Below are positions 9,947 through 20,274 of a stretch of 46,783 bases of DNA, piece by piece. The notes below the pieces were generated by a model. It did no database searches. It was not told where the DNA came from and saw only the letters and a list, made by a program, of their open reading frames with translations. The stretch is from Bacillota bacterium (lineage in GTDB: Bacteria; Bacillota; Limnochordia; Darwinibacteriales; Darwinibacteriaceae). A program made the translations under genes and the position numbers. Position 1 is the stretch's first letter. Each line of letters opens with the position of its first letter. The stretch lies in contig JAAYOM010000092.1 of the NCBI GenBank assembly GCA_012520315.1, forward strand, positions 1 to 46,783, written 5' to 3'.

Positions 9947-10891
9947 CTATTTATTCTTGTTCCGCAGCCGGATTCCTGCCCAAGCCCAAGCTAGATTGGC
10001 TAGTTTGTTCAAGAAAGGCAGGACGGCAAGCGCGGTAATACAGTTGAAAAGTGTATGGGCATGGGCTACCTGGCGGGCTGGGGAGCTGGATAAAGACTTA
10101 ATCAGCCTCAAAAACAGTGGAAAAAAGGGCATGATAACGAAGACTCCCCCCAAGTTAAAGAGAAAGTCCGCATAGGCAGTCGCCCGGCTAGCCCGACTCC
10201 GGCCCATACTGGCCAGGAGGGTTGTAATCACAGTGCCGACATTACTGCCCAGAGCAATGCCAATTGCCGCCGGCAGAGTCAGCAGGTTTCTCCCAGTCAG
10301 CCCTATTGTCAACCCTGTTACAGCGCTGCTGGACTGAACCACAGCTGTTAGTAAGATCCCGGCTAAAACGGCTAAGGGGGGCGTTCCGGCAAGTTCAACC
10401 AGGATTTTCTGCACTCCCGCCAGGCGCAGAATTGGAGCCACTGCACTTGCAGTAAAGTCCATACCAAAAAGGACGGCACCCAGACCAAAGACCGCTCTGC
10501 CTAGTGCTGGCCGCTTTGCTATGCCGATCAAGAGCAAACCAGAAAAGAACAGAGGAGTTGCCAGCTTGGTCACGGGTAAAGCCACTATTTGAGCTGTGAA
10601 GGTTGTACCAATATTAGCCCCCAGCATAACCCCAATCGCCTGTTGGATGCTGAGCACTTCGCTGTCGACTAAGATAACCATCGTTGCATTCACCACGCTG
10701 CTGCTTTGCACCAGCCCAGTGGTGACTAAACCTGCAAACAGACTTCTTGACTTCGTTGAGGTAAACTTGGTTAAAACAGCCCGCAGCCTAAAGCCTAGAA
10801 TGCTCGACAGAGTAGTTCCCAGCATGCGCAGCCCTAACAGAAAAATACTGATACCTACTGTAAAGTTGAGGACAAACAAAAAGATTCTCAT
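9947..10891 (-). CDS. Na/Pi cotransporter family protein
   Basis: Inverted-repeat motifs GLVQSSSVVNATMVILVDS and TAVVQSSSAVTGLTIGL with LGANIGTTFTA / LGSNVGTVITT. Confidence 0.88.
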   Translation of the reverse strand: MRIFLFVLNFTVGISIFLLGLRMLGTTLSSILGFRLRAVLTKFTSTKSRSLFAGLVTTGLVQSSSVVNATMVILVDSEVLSIQQAIGVMLGANIGTTFTAQIVALPVTKLATPLFFSGLLLIGIAKRPALGRAVFGLGAVLFGMDFTASAVAPILRLAGVQKILVELAGTPPLAVLAGILLTAVVQSSSAVTGLTIGLTGRNLLTLPAAIGIALGSNVGTVITTLLASMGRSRASRATAYADFLFNLGGVFVIMPFFPLFLRLIKSLSSSPARQVAHAHTLFNCITALAVLPFLNKLANLAWAWAGIRLRNKNK

Positions 10892-10925
10892 ACCTGACTC
10901 TATGAGAATCCCTTGCCCTTTAGAA

Positions 10926-11141
10926 TTATTTCAAGTCGATTACGGCCCCCGGTTGGCAGTGGGGCAACAAGTAGTGCTCAGGATCGGTGCTAAGCAAGCG
11001 GACCACCTTGGCTTGAAACCCGTCCAGCTGTTCAACCTCCAGACTGAGACCGCCTAGCTTGAGAACCATAGTGGGTGCCGGATCATCATCAATCCCTTCT
11101 AACACATCCTCCAGGGGAACTATGGTGTAGAGCACTGTCAC
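10926..11141 (-). CDS. YlzJ-like small protein
   Basis: About 71 aa, [15 protein letters not shown]..., end-to-start overlap with the tepA-like gene as in Bacillus-type loci. Confidence 0.7.
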   Translation of the reverse strand: MTVLYTIVPLEDVLEGIDDDPAPTMVLKLGGLSLEVEQLDGFQAKVVRLLSTDPEHYLLPHCQPGAVIDLK

Positions 11142-11866
11142 TGAACACCTCCTTCCGCATCCGGCTCGATCATCTGGGCCAGCCGTGACAGGGCGACTCC
11201 AAGTCCTCCCACTTCATCAATGAGGCCGATCCGGACCGCCTCCTCGCCCACTAAAACTGTGCCCACGTCACGGACCAGCTCACCTGTGCGAAACATCATT
11301 TCCCTGAGTACGTCTGCCTTTACCCTGGAATGTTCCAGGATAAAACGAGTCACCCGTTCCTGCATCTTGTCCAGATACTCATAGGTCTGCGGCACACCAA
11401 TGACCAGGCCGCTGAGGCGAATGGGATGAATGGTCATGGTTGCGGTGGCAGAAATTAGGGAGTAATCTGCCGCAACTGCAATGGGGGCGCCAATGGAGTG
11501 ACCCCCACCTAAGACCAAGGAGACAGTAGGAGTTTTCATAGTATGCAACATTTCTGCAATGGCCAATCCTGCTTCAATATCTCCTCCAACCGTGTTTAGA
11601 ACCACAAGCAAACCCTTAATTTTCGGATTCTGCTCGATGGCAACCAGCTGAGGAATAACATGCTCGTACTTCGTTGTCTTATTGCGGGGCGGCAGGACCA
11701 TGTGTCCCTCAATCTGCCCAATTATTGTCAGGCAATGGAACGGTTGAACCTCTGGTTCCTGAGCCTGCGGCCTAGAAATCTGCCCAAGTTCTTTAATGTT
11801 CTGCAATACAGCCTTATCTTTAGATCCGGAGCCGCCTGGCGTTGCCGGTTGTTCTTGCCCATTCAT
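11138..11866 (-). CDS. tepA: ClpP/SDH-fold serine peptidase, TepA (translocation-enhancing protein) family
   Basis: [60 protein letters not shown]...[18 protein letters not shown]; synteny. Confidence 0.88.
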   Translation of the reverse strand: MNGQEQPATPGGSGSKDKAVLQNIKELGQISRPQAQEPEVQPFHCLTIIGQIEGHMVLPPRNKTTKYEHVIPQLVAIEQNPKIKGLLVVLNTVGGDIEAGLAIAEMLHTMKTPTVSLVLGGGHSIGAPIAVAADYSLISATATMTIHPIRLSGLVIGVPQTYEYLDKMQERVTRFILEHSRVKADVLREMMFRTGELVRDVGTVLVGEEAVRIGLIDEVGGLGVALSRLAQMIEPDAEGGVQ

Positions 11867-11929
11867 TAAAGCTCCCCCCTTCCCTACCACCTAGTATGGT
11901 AAGAAATGAGGGAGCTTAAACCCGAACAG

Positions 11930-13594
11930 TTAGATTTCCATAATAATGGGCAGAATCATCGGTCTGCGCTTAGTCTTTTCCCAGAGATACCGGTTGAGTG
12001 TATCCCGCACTGCCCCTTTAAGGGCACCCCAATCTGTATTGTTGAGGGCGAGACAACCTTCCAGTGCTTCCCTGGCCTTTTCCCGAGCCTCATCCATCAG
12101 AACTTCAGATTCTCGCACATACACAAATCCACGGGAAACAACATCTGGCCCTGCAACAACCTTGCCTGTCTTTTTGTTCATGGTGACTACTACAATTAAA
12201 ATGCCATCCGTCGACAGTTGGCGCCTGTCCCTGAGCACTATGTTGCCAACGTCGCCAACGCCCAGTCCATCCACGAACACTTGCCCAGAGGCAACCCTGT
12301 CTTTGACCTGTACACCTTGGGCAGAAAACTCTACCGGCAAACCTATTTCCCCAATGACAATGTTCTCCTTGCAAACCCCAGTGGCTTCAGCCAACTCCGC
12401 GTGTTTCAAGAGCATACGGTGCTCACCGTGGATAGGAATAAAATAACGTGGTTTGCACAGATTCAAAAGTAACTTGAGTTCTTCCTGCTGAGCGTGGCCT
12501 GAGGTGTGAATTCCCAAATGAGGCTCATAAACAACGTTGGCCCCTTCTTTAAACAACTGATTAATGATGCGGCCGACTGCTTTTTCGTTGCCTGGAATCG
12601 GTGATGCTGAAATGATCACGGTATCCCCAGGTGAAATTGCAATCCGGTTATGCTCAGCCATGGCCATGCGGCTCAAGGCAGCCATAGGTTCGCCCTGGCT
12701 TCCCGTGGTGATAATCACGGTCTGCTCCTTAGGCAGCTTATCCAGCCGATCCAAATCAACGAGGGTTCCCTCTGGAATGTCGAGATAACCAAGCTCAGTA
12801 GCTACTTCAACCACCCTGATCATACTGCGCCCTGTTACACTGACATAGCGTCCTTCCCGGACCGCTGCGTCAAAAATTTGCTGAATGCGATGGATGTTCG
12901 AAGCAAAGGTAGCAACGAGAATTCTACCCTTGGCATTGCTGAAAATGCGCGTAAAGGTTTCGCCCACAGACTTTTCTGAGGCGGTGTAGCCTGGACGTTC
13001 TGCATTAGTCGAATCTGACAGCAGACATAAAACCCCTTGTTTGCCCAATTTGGCGAAGGCATACAAGTCAGCCACTTTCCCATCATAGGGGGTCTGATCA
13101 AATTTAAAGTCACTGCAGTAGACAATTGCCCCTAAGGGAGTATGGAAGGCTAAGGCGACAACGTCGGCAATACTGTGATTAACATGGATGAATCCAACAT
13201 CGATGTTTCCAAGCTGAACCCTGTCTCCTGCTTTGATTTCCTTCATCTCGGTACTTCGTTCCAAACCGTGCTCAATGAGTTTTACCCGCAAGAGGGCCAG
13301 AGTCAGCTTTGTCCCGTATACAGGCACATTAAGCTGGCGAAGAACGTAGGGAACACCCCCGATGTGATCTTCGTGCCCGTGCGTCAAAAAGATGCCCTTA
13401 ACGCGACTGGCATTTTCCACTAAGTACGTGATATCAGGAATCACCAAGTCCACACCTGGCATATCCTCTTCTGGGAACATCACACCGGCATCCACAATGG
13501 CGAGATCCCCGCCGATCTCCACCACGGTCATGTTCTTGCCGATTTCGCCAAGGCCGCCTAAGGGCAGTATCCGTATTTTGTTTTTATCGATCAT
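11930..13594 (-). CDS. rnj: Ribonuclease J
   Basis: Metallo-beta-lactamase LTHGHEDHIGGVPYVL, YCSDFKFDQTP, SDSTNAERPG, IHGEHRMLLKHAELA. Confidence 0.95.
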   Translation of the reverse strand: MIDKNKIRILPLGGLGEIGKNMTVVEIGGDLAIVDAGVMFPEEDMPGVDLVIPDITYLVENASRVKGIFLTHGHEDHIGGVPYVLRQLNVPVYGTKLTLALLRVKLIEHGLERSTEMKEIKAGDRVQLGNIDVGFIHVNHSIADVVALAFHTPLGAIVYCSDFKFDQTPYDGKVADLYAFAKLGKQGVLCLLSDSTNAERPGYTASEKSVGETFTRIFSNAKGRILVATFASNIHRIQQIFDAAVREGRYVSVTGRSMIRVVEVATELGYLDIPEGTLVDLDRLDKLPKEQTVIITTGSQGEPMAALSRMAMAEHNRIAISPGDTVIISASPIPGNEKAVGRIINQLFKEGANVVYEPHLGIHTSGHAQQEELKLLLNLCKPRYFIPIHGEHRMLLKHAELAEATGVCKENIVIGEIGLPVEFSAQGVQVKDRVASGQVFVDGLGVGDVGNIVLRDRRQLSTDGILIVVVTMNKKTGKVVAGPDVVSRGFVYVRESEVLMDEAREKAREALEGCLALNNTDWGALKGAVRDTLNRYLWEKTKRRPMILPIIMEI

Positions 13595-13639
13595 GTATTT
13601 AAAAACACCTCCAGTAAACTATGACTTCTTAAGCATAGG

Positions 13640-13672
13640 GGTGACCACCCTTCCGCCATTAGGTGGTCTCAT
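13640..13672 (-). promoter_or_regulatory. Stable hairpin in the RNase J mRNA leader
   Basis: Minus strand GACCACC-TAATGGCGGAAGG-GTGGTC between the promoter (13705-13733) and the rnj start; no T-run follows. Confidence 0.45.
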
Positions 13673-13704
13673 ATCACTAAACCGAACAAGTCATGCATTC
13701 TTAT

Positions 13705-13733
13705 ATTATACACAGAGTGTCGCAAATAATCAA
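13705..13733 (-). promoter_or_regulatory. Sigma-A-type promoter for RNase J gene
   Basis: Minus strand TTGATT (13728-13733) - 17 nt - TATAAT (13705-13710). Confidence 0.7.
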
Positions 13734-13745
13734 ACGCAAGGCAAA

Positions 13746-13781
13746 TTTTAACCCCTACCCGATAGTCTCGCCAGGTAGGGG
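13746..13781 (-). terminator. Putative terminator downstream of dapA
   Basis: Minus strand CCCCTACC-TGGCGAGACTATC-GGGTAGGGG followed by weak TTAAAATTTG tract. Confidence 0.55.
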
Positions 13782-13801
13782 CAATGGTAAACGCTTTTCA
13801 T

Positions 13802-14683
13802 TTACGAGCCTAGGCCCATTTTTGTCAACACTTCCTTGATTGACTGGGCCTCATGTTCAGTAAGATCAACTAAGGGCAGACGCAAAGGTCCGGTTTCAAA
13901 TCCCATAAACTCCAGCGCCCGTTTTACCGGTACAGGATTTGTGGTTATGAACATGGCCTTAAACAGCGGCATGAGACTCAAGTGAATATCCCGGGCCTCA
14001 TCAACCTTCCCTGCACCAAAAGCCGAAATCATAGCCTTAATCTCCCGGCCAACTAAGTGAGAAGCAACACTCACCACCCCTGCCCCTCCAACAGCCAGAA
14101 TCGGCAGGGTCAAAGCATCATCGCCGGAATAGATGAGAAAGTCTTCAGGAACCAAGGTCTTCAGCACACTTACTTGTTCCAGGCTGCCGCTGGCTTCCTT
14201 GATGGCTGCAATGTTTTCTATCTTTGCCAGCTCTGCTACGGTTTCAGGCAGAATGTTTGTACTGGTTCGGCCTGGAACGTTATAAATCATTATTGGCAGC
14301 GACGTCTGCAGCGCAACCTCCTTAAAATGCTCGTACAATGCTTGTTGTGAAGGCTTATTGTAATAAGGCGTGACGAGCATAATGCCGTCTACTCCCGCGT
14401 TTTCAGCAGCCTTAGTGAGGGCTATGGTTTCCGAGGTGTTATTCGAACCTGTTCCGGCAATAATCTCTACCTGACCGCCTAGAGCGTCCGTTACGTCAGA
14501 AAACAGCTTTACCTTTTCGTCAAAACTGAGCGTTGGACTTTCGCCTGTGGTGCCGCTGAGCACCACACCATCTGACCCATTCTCTCCTAAACGCCTTGCC
14601 AATTCCACTGCAGCGCCGTAGTTCACCGCACCGTCTTTGTGCATTGGTGTAATCATTGCTGTGAAAAGTTGACCTAACTTCAT
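13802..14683 (-). CDS. dapA: 4-hydroxy-tetrahydrodipicolinate synthase
   Basis: [54 protein letters not shown]. Confidence 0.97.
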   Translation of the reverse strand: MKLGQLFTAMITPMHKDGAVNYGAAVELARRLGENGSDGVVLSGTTGESPTLSFDEKVKLFSDVTDALGGQVEIIAGTGSNNTSETIALTKAAENAGVDGIMLVTPYYNKPSQQALYEHFKEVALQTSLPIMIYNVPGRTSTNILPETVAELAKIENIAAIKEASGSLEQVSVLKTLVPEDFLIYSGDDALTLPILAVGGAGVVSVASHLVGREIKAMISAFGAGKVDEARDIHLSLMPLFKAMFITTNPVPVKRALEFMGFETGPLRLPLVDLTEHEAQSIKEVLTKMGLGS

Positions 14684-14695
14684 GGGTTAAACCTC

Positions 14696-15922
14696 CTAGA
14701 TACGATCAAGTTGAAATTCCCTGTACAAAGCCTTCACTGCCCTCGGTATGTGTTCCTCCATCACTAAACAGGAAATATTGGCGTGGGAATCGGTAGTCTG
14801 GTAGATAGGTATTCCCTCTTGCTCCAAGCAATTCACTACTCTGGCCATAACCCCGGGAACACCGTGCATGCCTGCACCAACAACCGATACCTTGGCAAAA
14901 CCTACCTCGATCTTAACACTTAATTCCAACGGAGTCAAAACACGCCGTGCTGTATCAACCTTGGCCTGATCGATGACAAAGGCAATCAGATCAGGGGACA
15001 TGTAGATCAGATCAACACTTACTCCCGCTTCAGCAAGCATTTTAAAGACCTGGGCACCTAGTCCGGAACTGTGAAAGTTACTTGCACCGGTGATCCTTAC
15101 TTGGGCGCGCTTACCAAGGTGGGCAATTCCTGTCACAACCCGATCAGATACTTGCTCCCCGTCGAAGGGCGTCTGGGTCTGCCTTCCCACAAGGGTTCCC
15201 CCTTTAGAGTGCACTACTGAGCGAATCTGAAGGGGAATGCCTCCCTCCATGGTAATTTCCGCAGCCCGGGGGTGCAGCACTTTAGAGCCCATATGACCCA
15301 TTTCCACAACCTCACGATAAGACATCACCTGTAAGGTAGGGGCATCCGGAATAAGTCTGGGATCTGCAGTTTTGATTCCGTCAACATCGGTAAAAATCTC
15401 TACCCTCTCGGCCTTAAGCACTACGCCCAACACCGCGGCCGTAGTGTCGCTCCCGCCTCTACCGAGGGTGGTCACCTTCCCGGCAGATGTTACACCTTGA
15501 AAGCCAGCCACCACTGGCACTGTGCCTTTCTGGAGCAGATCCCACAGTCTCTCAGCCTGTACGCTAGTGACCCTTGCTCCCAGATGAACATCATCGGTGG
15601 TAATTCCACACTGCCAACCTGTCAGGGCCGCAGCAGACAAGCCCAATTTTCGCAAACCCTCTGCGAAGATGGCGGCTGAGATAATCTCGCCGCAGGATAG
15701 AAGCAGGTCGGTATTGGCTTCATCAGGTTCAGGATTAGTATGATAGACAAAGTTCAATAGTGTATCGGTGGCATAAGGGTCTCCCTGCCGCCCCATGGCA
15801 GAGACGACAACAACGGGTGCAAGGCCTGCTTCCACAGTTTCCCTAACCCTTTGCATAGACTCAGTACGCATCGCAGAGGTGGCCAGTGAACTGCCGCCAA
15901 ACTTCTGCACAACAATTCTCAT
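14696..15922 (-). CDS. Aspartate kinase (DapG/LysC type)
   Basis: MRIVVQKFGGSSLA, GRGGSDTTAAVLG, FTDVDGIKTADPR and C-terminal ACT-like repeats. Confidence 0.96.
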   Translation of the reverse strand: MRIVVQKFGGSSLATSAMRTESMQRVRETVEAGLAPVVVVSAMGRQGDPYATDTLLNFVYHTNPEPDEANTDLLLSCGEIISAAIFAEGLRKLGLSAAALTGWQCGITTDDVHLGARVTSVQAERLWDLLQKGTVPVVAGFQGVTSAGKVTTLGRGGSDTTAAVLGVVLKAERVEIFTDVDGIKTADPRLIPDAPTLQVMSYREVVEMGHMGSKVLHPRAAEITMEGGIPLQIRSVVHSKGGTLVGRQTQTPFDGEQVSDRVVTGIAHLGKRAQVRITGASNFHSSGLGAQVFKMLAEAGVSVDLIYMSPDLIAFVIDQAKVDTARRVLTPLELSVKIEVGFAKVSVVGAGMHGVPGVMARVVNCLEQEGIPIYQTTDSHANISCLVMEEHIPRAVKALYREFQLDRI

Positions 15923-15933
15923 TCGCTCGCACC

Positions 15934-16977
15934 TCACCTCTTCGTAAAGGCACCCATCCGGTTAGCATACTCTGCGATTTGAACCGCGTTCAATGCTGCT
16001 CCTTTACGTATCTGGTCACCAACAACCCATAGGTTCAAACCATTTTCCACAGTCCGGTCCCGGCGAATACGCCCAACAAAGATCTGATCCTGGCCAGCTG
16101 CATAGAGAGGCATGGGGTAATCCTGTTTCTGCACATCATCGATTATTTCTATGCCTGGTGCGTTTCTCAGCAGTTCGCGACATTCCTCAGGCGACAGAGG
16201 AGATGCAGTCTCCACATTAATACTCTCGCTGTGAGAGCGCATGACGGGAATTCTGACTGCTGTGGGAGAAATCTTGAAACTAGGATCCTTAAACAGTTTC
16301 TGCGTTTCTCTGACCATCTTCCATTCTTCCCGGGTGTAGTCGTCCTCGTCAAAGACATCGATTTGGGGTATGGCGTTAAACGCGATTGGATAATGTTTGG
16401 GATCATTTGCCACCGGAAGAATAGCCGCTTCGAGTTCCCGGCCGGCCACATAATCTTCAGTCTGGCGGCGCAGTTCATCCATGCCCCGTCCGCCTGCCCC
16501 TGAGACCGCCTGATAGGTAGAAACCACCACCCGCTTAATCCCAGCTTTATCCAAAATCGGTTTAAGCACGATGGCCATGATGATCGTAGAGCAATTAGGG
16601 TTAGATATGATGCCGTTGTGCTTGAGGATCTCCTCAGGGTTAACCTCTGGAACGATCAAGGGAACATCGTCACGCAAACGAAAGGCACTTGTATTGTCAA
16701 TTACCAGCGCCCCTGCATTTACCGCCGTTTCAACCCAATCTTTACTGACCTGACCGCCGGCAGCAAAGAACGCTACATCTACACCTTGAAAAGATTCAGG
16801 AGCAGCCTGCTCAACGGCATATTCTTTACCGCCGACTAATACTCTACTTCCTGCTGAGCGAGCTGAAGACAGGAGGGTCAGGCTGCTCATGGGGAATTCT
16901 CTCTCCACCAGAACATCGAGGAGTTCTTGACCAACCATGCCTGTTGCACCCAATATTGCTACATGTAGACCGTTCAT
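15934..16977 (-). CDS. asd: Aspartate-semialdehyde dehydrogenase
   Basis: VAILGATGMVGQELLDVL, ISNPNCSTIIMAIVLKPI, STYQAVSGAGGRGMDEL, VRIPVMRSHSESINVE. Confidence 0.97.
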   Translation of the reverse strand: MNGLHVAILGATGMVGQELLDVLVEREFPMSSLTLLSSARSAGSRVLVGGKEYAVEQAAPESFQGVDVAFFAAGGQVSKDWVETAVNAGALVIDNTSAFRLRDDVPLIVPEVNPEEILKHNGIISNPNCSTIIMAIVLKPILDKAGIKRVVVSTYQAVSGAGGRGMDELRRQTEDYVAGRELEAAILPVANDPKHYPIAFNAIPQIDVFDEDDYTREEWKMVRETQKLFKDPSFKISPTAVRIPVMRSHSESINVETASPLSPEECRELLRNAPGIEIIDDVQKQDYPMPLYAAGQDQIFVGRIRRDRTVENGLNLWVVGDQIRKGAALNAVQIAEYANRMGAFTKR

Positions 16978-16997
16978 AAAAATCTCTCCTTATACTG

Positions 16998-17600
16998 TCA
17001 CTTCACTGCCCTGACCGACCTCTCAATCAATACAGGCTGCAGTTGCTTATTTTCCAACGCACATTCGATGGAGGGAATGAGCAATTCCATATCTGCCACA
17101 AGAGATCTTGGCTTGGCTTCAGGATTATCTTGCCCGAAGGGGACAAAGAACAGGTTTTGAACATTTAAGAGTGTTCCAATGTTTTTCGCATTAAGACCTA
17201 GAGCATCATTGGTTGAAATGGCTAAGATTACAGGTATCCCGTTTCTCAGTTGAGTCTTGGCTGCCATGAGTACTGCTGTGTCCGTTATAGCATTGGCCAG
17301 CTTTGCCAAGGTATTGCCGGTACACGGTGCTACCACTAGGCAATCAAGGATCCGGGCCGGGCCTAGAGGTTCAGCCTCAACAATGGTTGTAATCACCGGC
17401 CTTCCAGTCAGTTCAGAGAAATAGGCGATGATCTCCTTGCCAACACCGAAGCGAGTAGTGGTCTCAGCCACGGTCTGCGACGCAATAGGATATATTTCAG
17501 CCCCTAGCTCTCTTATCTTCCTGATCTGCGGCCAAATATCTTCATAAGTGCAATGACTACCGGTTAGGGCAAAGCCGATATTCTTACCTCTTATAGTCAT
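16998..17600 (-). CDS. dpaB: Dipicolinate synthase subunit B (SpoVFB)
   Basis: Flavoprotein-like GFALTGSHCTYEDIWPQIRKI...VVAPCTGNTLAKLANAITDTAVLMAAK; adjacent to dpaA and asd. Confidence 0.94.
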   Translation of the reverse strand: MTIRGKNIGFALTGSHCTYEDIWPQIRKIRELGAEIYPIASQTVAETTTRFGVGKEIIAYFSELTGRPVITTIVEAEPLGPARILDCLVVAPCTGNTLAKLANAITDTAVLMAAKTQLRNGIPVILAISTNDALGLNAKNIGTLLNVQNLFFVPFGQDNPEAKPRSLVADMELLIPSIECALENKQLQPVLIERSVRAVK

Positions 17601-18495
17601 TACTATGCTCCTCTCCTAACAGTTTTTCCAGTAGGTGAGGTATGGTCTTAATTAGAATGTCGGCAGCAGTCTTCGGCGCAACCTTGCCCGGGAGCGAAAG
17701 GGCATGAATGGCCAGAATCTCAAGTTCCTCCGCTGCAGCAAAATCTGTACCGCCAGGACCTGAGGCAATATCCACGATCACCGTAGCAGCATCCAGGAGC
17801 CTCAAATAGGAACGGGGCAGCACCAAGGCTGGAATTGTATTAAAGATAATCTGAAAGTCAGTCCTAAAATGCAAGTCCTCCAAAGGCAAAGGCTCACAGT
17901 TAAGCGCAACTGCCCGTGCCAGATCAGTTGCCGAACGGGAACTCACCGTCACATGGGCCCCCAGGCCGACGAGATTTCGCGCTAAGGTCGATCCGCAACG
18001 TCCTAGACCCAGCACCAAACAACGGGAGTTATGGATCGTAATCAAGGTGTTCTCCATGGCCACGAAAATCGCGCCTTCAGCCGTTGGAATTGAATTTAGC
18101 ACCGCAATCTCATCAATTTCAGCCATTTCCACAAGAGTTAGCCCATACTGCGTGGCCAGCCCCCGAATAATGGGCTTGGCAACCCCGATTAAAAGAGGGG
18201 TATAGCGTGGGATTTTGGGAATCACTTCAGCTAAGCTGATGGGCTCTTTGGCCCCTAGATCAGCAACAATCCGACCCTCTTCGTCAGTGTTGCTCATCGG
18301 TGCTATCGTAGCTTGTGTACCTCGGACAGCTTCAACTGGATCATCAAAGTGCAATGCCCGTTTGAGGGTACCCTCCCTGGGAAAACCCACCAGACGCAAG
18401 TCTGTCCCGAGATTAACCAATGCTTCTGCCAGACCAATTTCGCGCTGATCACAACCGAGCATTGTTATGGACACACCAGCAAGTTGACGACCCAT
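17584..18495 (-). CDS. dpaA: Dipicolinate synthase subunit A (SpoVFA)
   Basis: Rossmann-fold CLVLGLGRCGSTLARNLVGLGAHVTVSSRS, N-terminal GCDQREIGLAEALVNLGTDLRLVGFP; overlaps dpaB. Confidence 0.94.
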   Translation of the reverse strand: MGRQLAGVSITMLGCDQREIGLAEALVNLGTDLRLVGFPREGTLKRALHFDDPVEAVRGTQATIAPMSNTDEEGRIVADLGAKEPISLAEVIPKIPRYTPLLIGVAKPIIRGLATQYGLTLVEMAEIDEIAVLNSIPTAEGAIFVAMENTLITIHNSRCLVLGLGRCGSTLARNLVGLGAHVTVSSRSATDLARAVALNCEPLPLEDLHFRTDFQIIFNTIPALVLPRSYLRLLDAATVIVDIASGPGGTDFAAAEELEILAIHALSLPGKVAPKTAADILIKTIPHLLEKLLGEEHSNDYKR

Positions 18496-18526
18496 AACAA
18501 ACCCTCCTCACCAAAACTCACTAGTA

Positions 18527-19237
18527 CTATATGTCGGTGAAAAGAATGTGTTCTAGTCCTATGACGACTCCTTTAATGCGGGGAATCTGCCTAATAGCCA
18601 ACAAAACCCCTGGCATAAAGCTCTCACGATTATTAGAATCATGGCGAATAGTCAAAGTCTGTCCCGGCAGTCCTAAAATTACCTCCTGGTGGGCCACTAA
18701 ACCCGGAGAGCGGACACTATGAATGGGAATCTCCCTCGGATGAACTTCCTGCATAAGTTTTCGTGTCCGCAGGGCAGTTCCTGAGGGAGCATCAAGTTTT
18801 TGTGCGTGATGATATTCAATGATCTCGGCATGCTCAAAAAAGCGCACTGCTTCACTGGCGTATTTCATCATCAGAACTGCTCCAATGGCAAAATTCGGCG
18901 CAATGATGGCCTTCCAGTTCTCCTGCAATGCCCTGACCTGCCACTCTCTTAACTCTGATTCACTTAGTCCAGTCGTACCGATGACCATGGGAACATTGTA
19001 CTCTAGACATGTTTCCATGCTCTGACCTACCGCGGCAGGGGTGGTAAAATCGACAACTACATCAACATCGATAGCCTCGAGTGCATCCTTGAGATTCGCA
19101 AATGTTCGTGCACCGATTTGCAAAACCCTCTCTCTGGGATCTACGCCCCCTACCAGATGCAAATCTGGAGAGCCCTGCACCGCTTTGCACACTTCGGCAC
19201 CCATTTTTCCCCCAGCACCATTTACAGCAACTCGCAT
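18527..19237 (-). CDS. dapB: 4-hydroxy-tetrahydrodipicolinate reductase
   Basis: MRVAVNGAGGKMGAEV, VDFTTPAAV, VIGTTGLSESEL, EIIEYHHAQKLDAPSGTAL. Confidence 0.96.
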   Translation of the reverse strand: MRVAVNGAGGKMGAEVCKAVQGSPDLHLVGGVDPRERVLQIGARTFANLKDALEAIDVDVVVDFTTPAAVGQSMETCLEYNVPMVIGTTGLSESELREWQVRALQENWKAIIAPNFAIGAVLMMKYASEAVRFFEHAEIIEYHHAQKLDAPSGTALRTRKLMQEVHPREIPIHSVRSPGLVAHQEVILGLPGQTLTIRHDSNNRESFMPGVLLAIRQIPRIKGVVIGLEHILFTDI

Positions 19238-19310
19238 CCCTTTCCCCTCCTTGTAACCATTCCTGTCCATTCGATATTCAGCCCATACTTTCCTGCCGAA
19301 GAGGAGACAA

Positions 19311-19336
19311 GAAAAAAGGCCACCCTAGGGCAGCCT
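19311..19336 (-). terminator. Intrinsic terminator downstream of the stress-protein gene
   Basis: Minus strand AGGCTGCCCTAGGGTGGCCTTTTTTC hairpin (with G-U pairs) plus T-run. Confidence 0.65.
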
Positions 19337-19344
19337 CTTCCAGA

Positions 19345-19875
19345 CTAGTTTGTACTTTCTCCCCCGCCGTGGGATTCTACATCTTTAGCTCCATTCTGCC
19401 GGAGGATAGAACTGGCATCATTTACCTTGTCTTCGCTGGTTTCAATCACAGCCAGAATGCCTCCCTGCTTTATTTCTTCCTCATACTGTCGTCCCCGTTC
19501 TTCAGGGATGCCAAGATCAATCAGTCCCCCTGCGACTCCCCCCGTAACAGCTCCAGATAACACTCCTGCCAGGGGACCTGCAGCCACGATGGGACCAATT
19601 CCCGGGATAGCGAGTGCTCCAACTCCGGCTAAAAGGCCTGCTACTCCACCTAGCGCTCCGCCCCAGGTGGTTCCATCAGCGATGGAGTCGTTACTGCCAA
19701 AGTCCGAACCGGCTTCCATGTCAGAACCGCCCCGGCCTTGCTCGCTGTCTTTTGCTACAATGGAGATTTCATTATCTCTAAAGCCTTTATTTCTCAGAGC
19801 CTTTACTGCTTCCTCAGCGGTCTTGATATCCCTGAAAACACCAATAACAGTTGACAAAAGAATTCCCCCTTTCAT
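19345..19875 (-). CDS. General stress protein 17M-like / Gly-rich membrane-associated protein
   Basis: N-terminal STVIGVFRDIKTAEEAVKALRNKGFRDNEISIVAKD, central Gly/Ala hydrophobic segment, C-terminal ferredoxin-like half. Confidence 0.7.
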   Translation of the reverse strand: MKGGILLSTVIGVFRDIKTAEEAVKALRNKGFRDNEISIVAKDSEQGRGGSDMEAGSDFGSNDSIADGTTWGGALGGVAGLLAGVGALAIPGIGPIVAAGPLAGVLSGAVTGGVAGGLIDLGIPEERGRQYEEEIKQGGILAVIETSEDKVNDASSILRQNGAKDVESHGGGESTN

Positions 19876-19933
19876 TTCTTGAGAGTAGCTTACCCAATTA
19901 AAGGAGGCTTATTCCAACCTGCTAGGCGTCTGC

Positions 19934-20230
19934 CTAAGGATAAATAAACGGAAACCGCCGCGGTCGATCTTCAATCTTTTTCATGACCTCTGCATAGTCT
20001 TTGGCTGTTGTTAAGTCCACTATGATTAAGTCGCGCCCAATCTTCCTGATACCGCGCCAAGGGACAACTATGAGTTTAGGCCTAAACCAGCGATGACCAT
20101 AGGGAATTACAATTGACTCTACTTCACCGCTGCGCAAATTGATAATCAGGTCGGTATGATCCACCACCCCAAGCCGAATGCCTTCATCAATACAGATCAG
20201 CTCTTTGCCTGCCAGCTCCGAATAGCGCAC
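19934..20230 (-). CDS. YlmC/YmxH family sporulation protein (PRC-barrel-like)
   Basis: RYSELAGKELICIDEGIRLGVVDHTDLIINLRSGEVESIVIP; likely GTG start at 20230 rather than the ORF-track start at 20302. Confidence 0.85.
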   Translation of the reverse strand: MRYSELAGKELICIDEGIRLGVVDHTDLIINLRSGEVESIVIPYGHRWFRPKLIVVPWRGIRKIGRDLIIVDLTTAKDYAEVMKKIEDRPRRFPFIYP

Positions 20231-20274
20231 AGCCTCACCCCCGCCCGGCCCAGTATATGCGGCCGTCAAGTTAT

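Noticed and set aside
16167-16478. Minus-strand ORF overlapping asd in another frame
   Set aside because: asd is unambiguous in the main frame; no motif in the alternative product.
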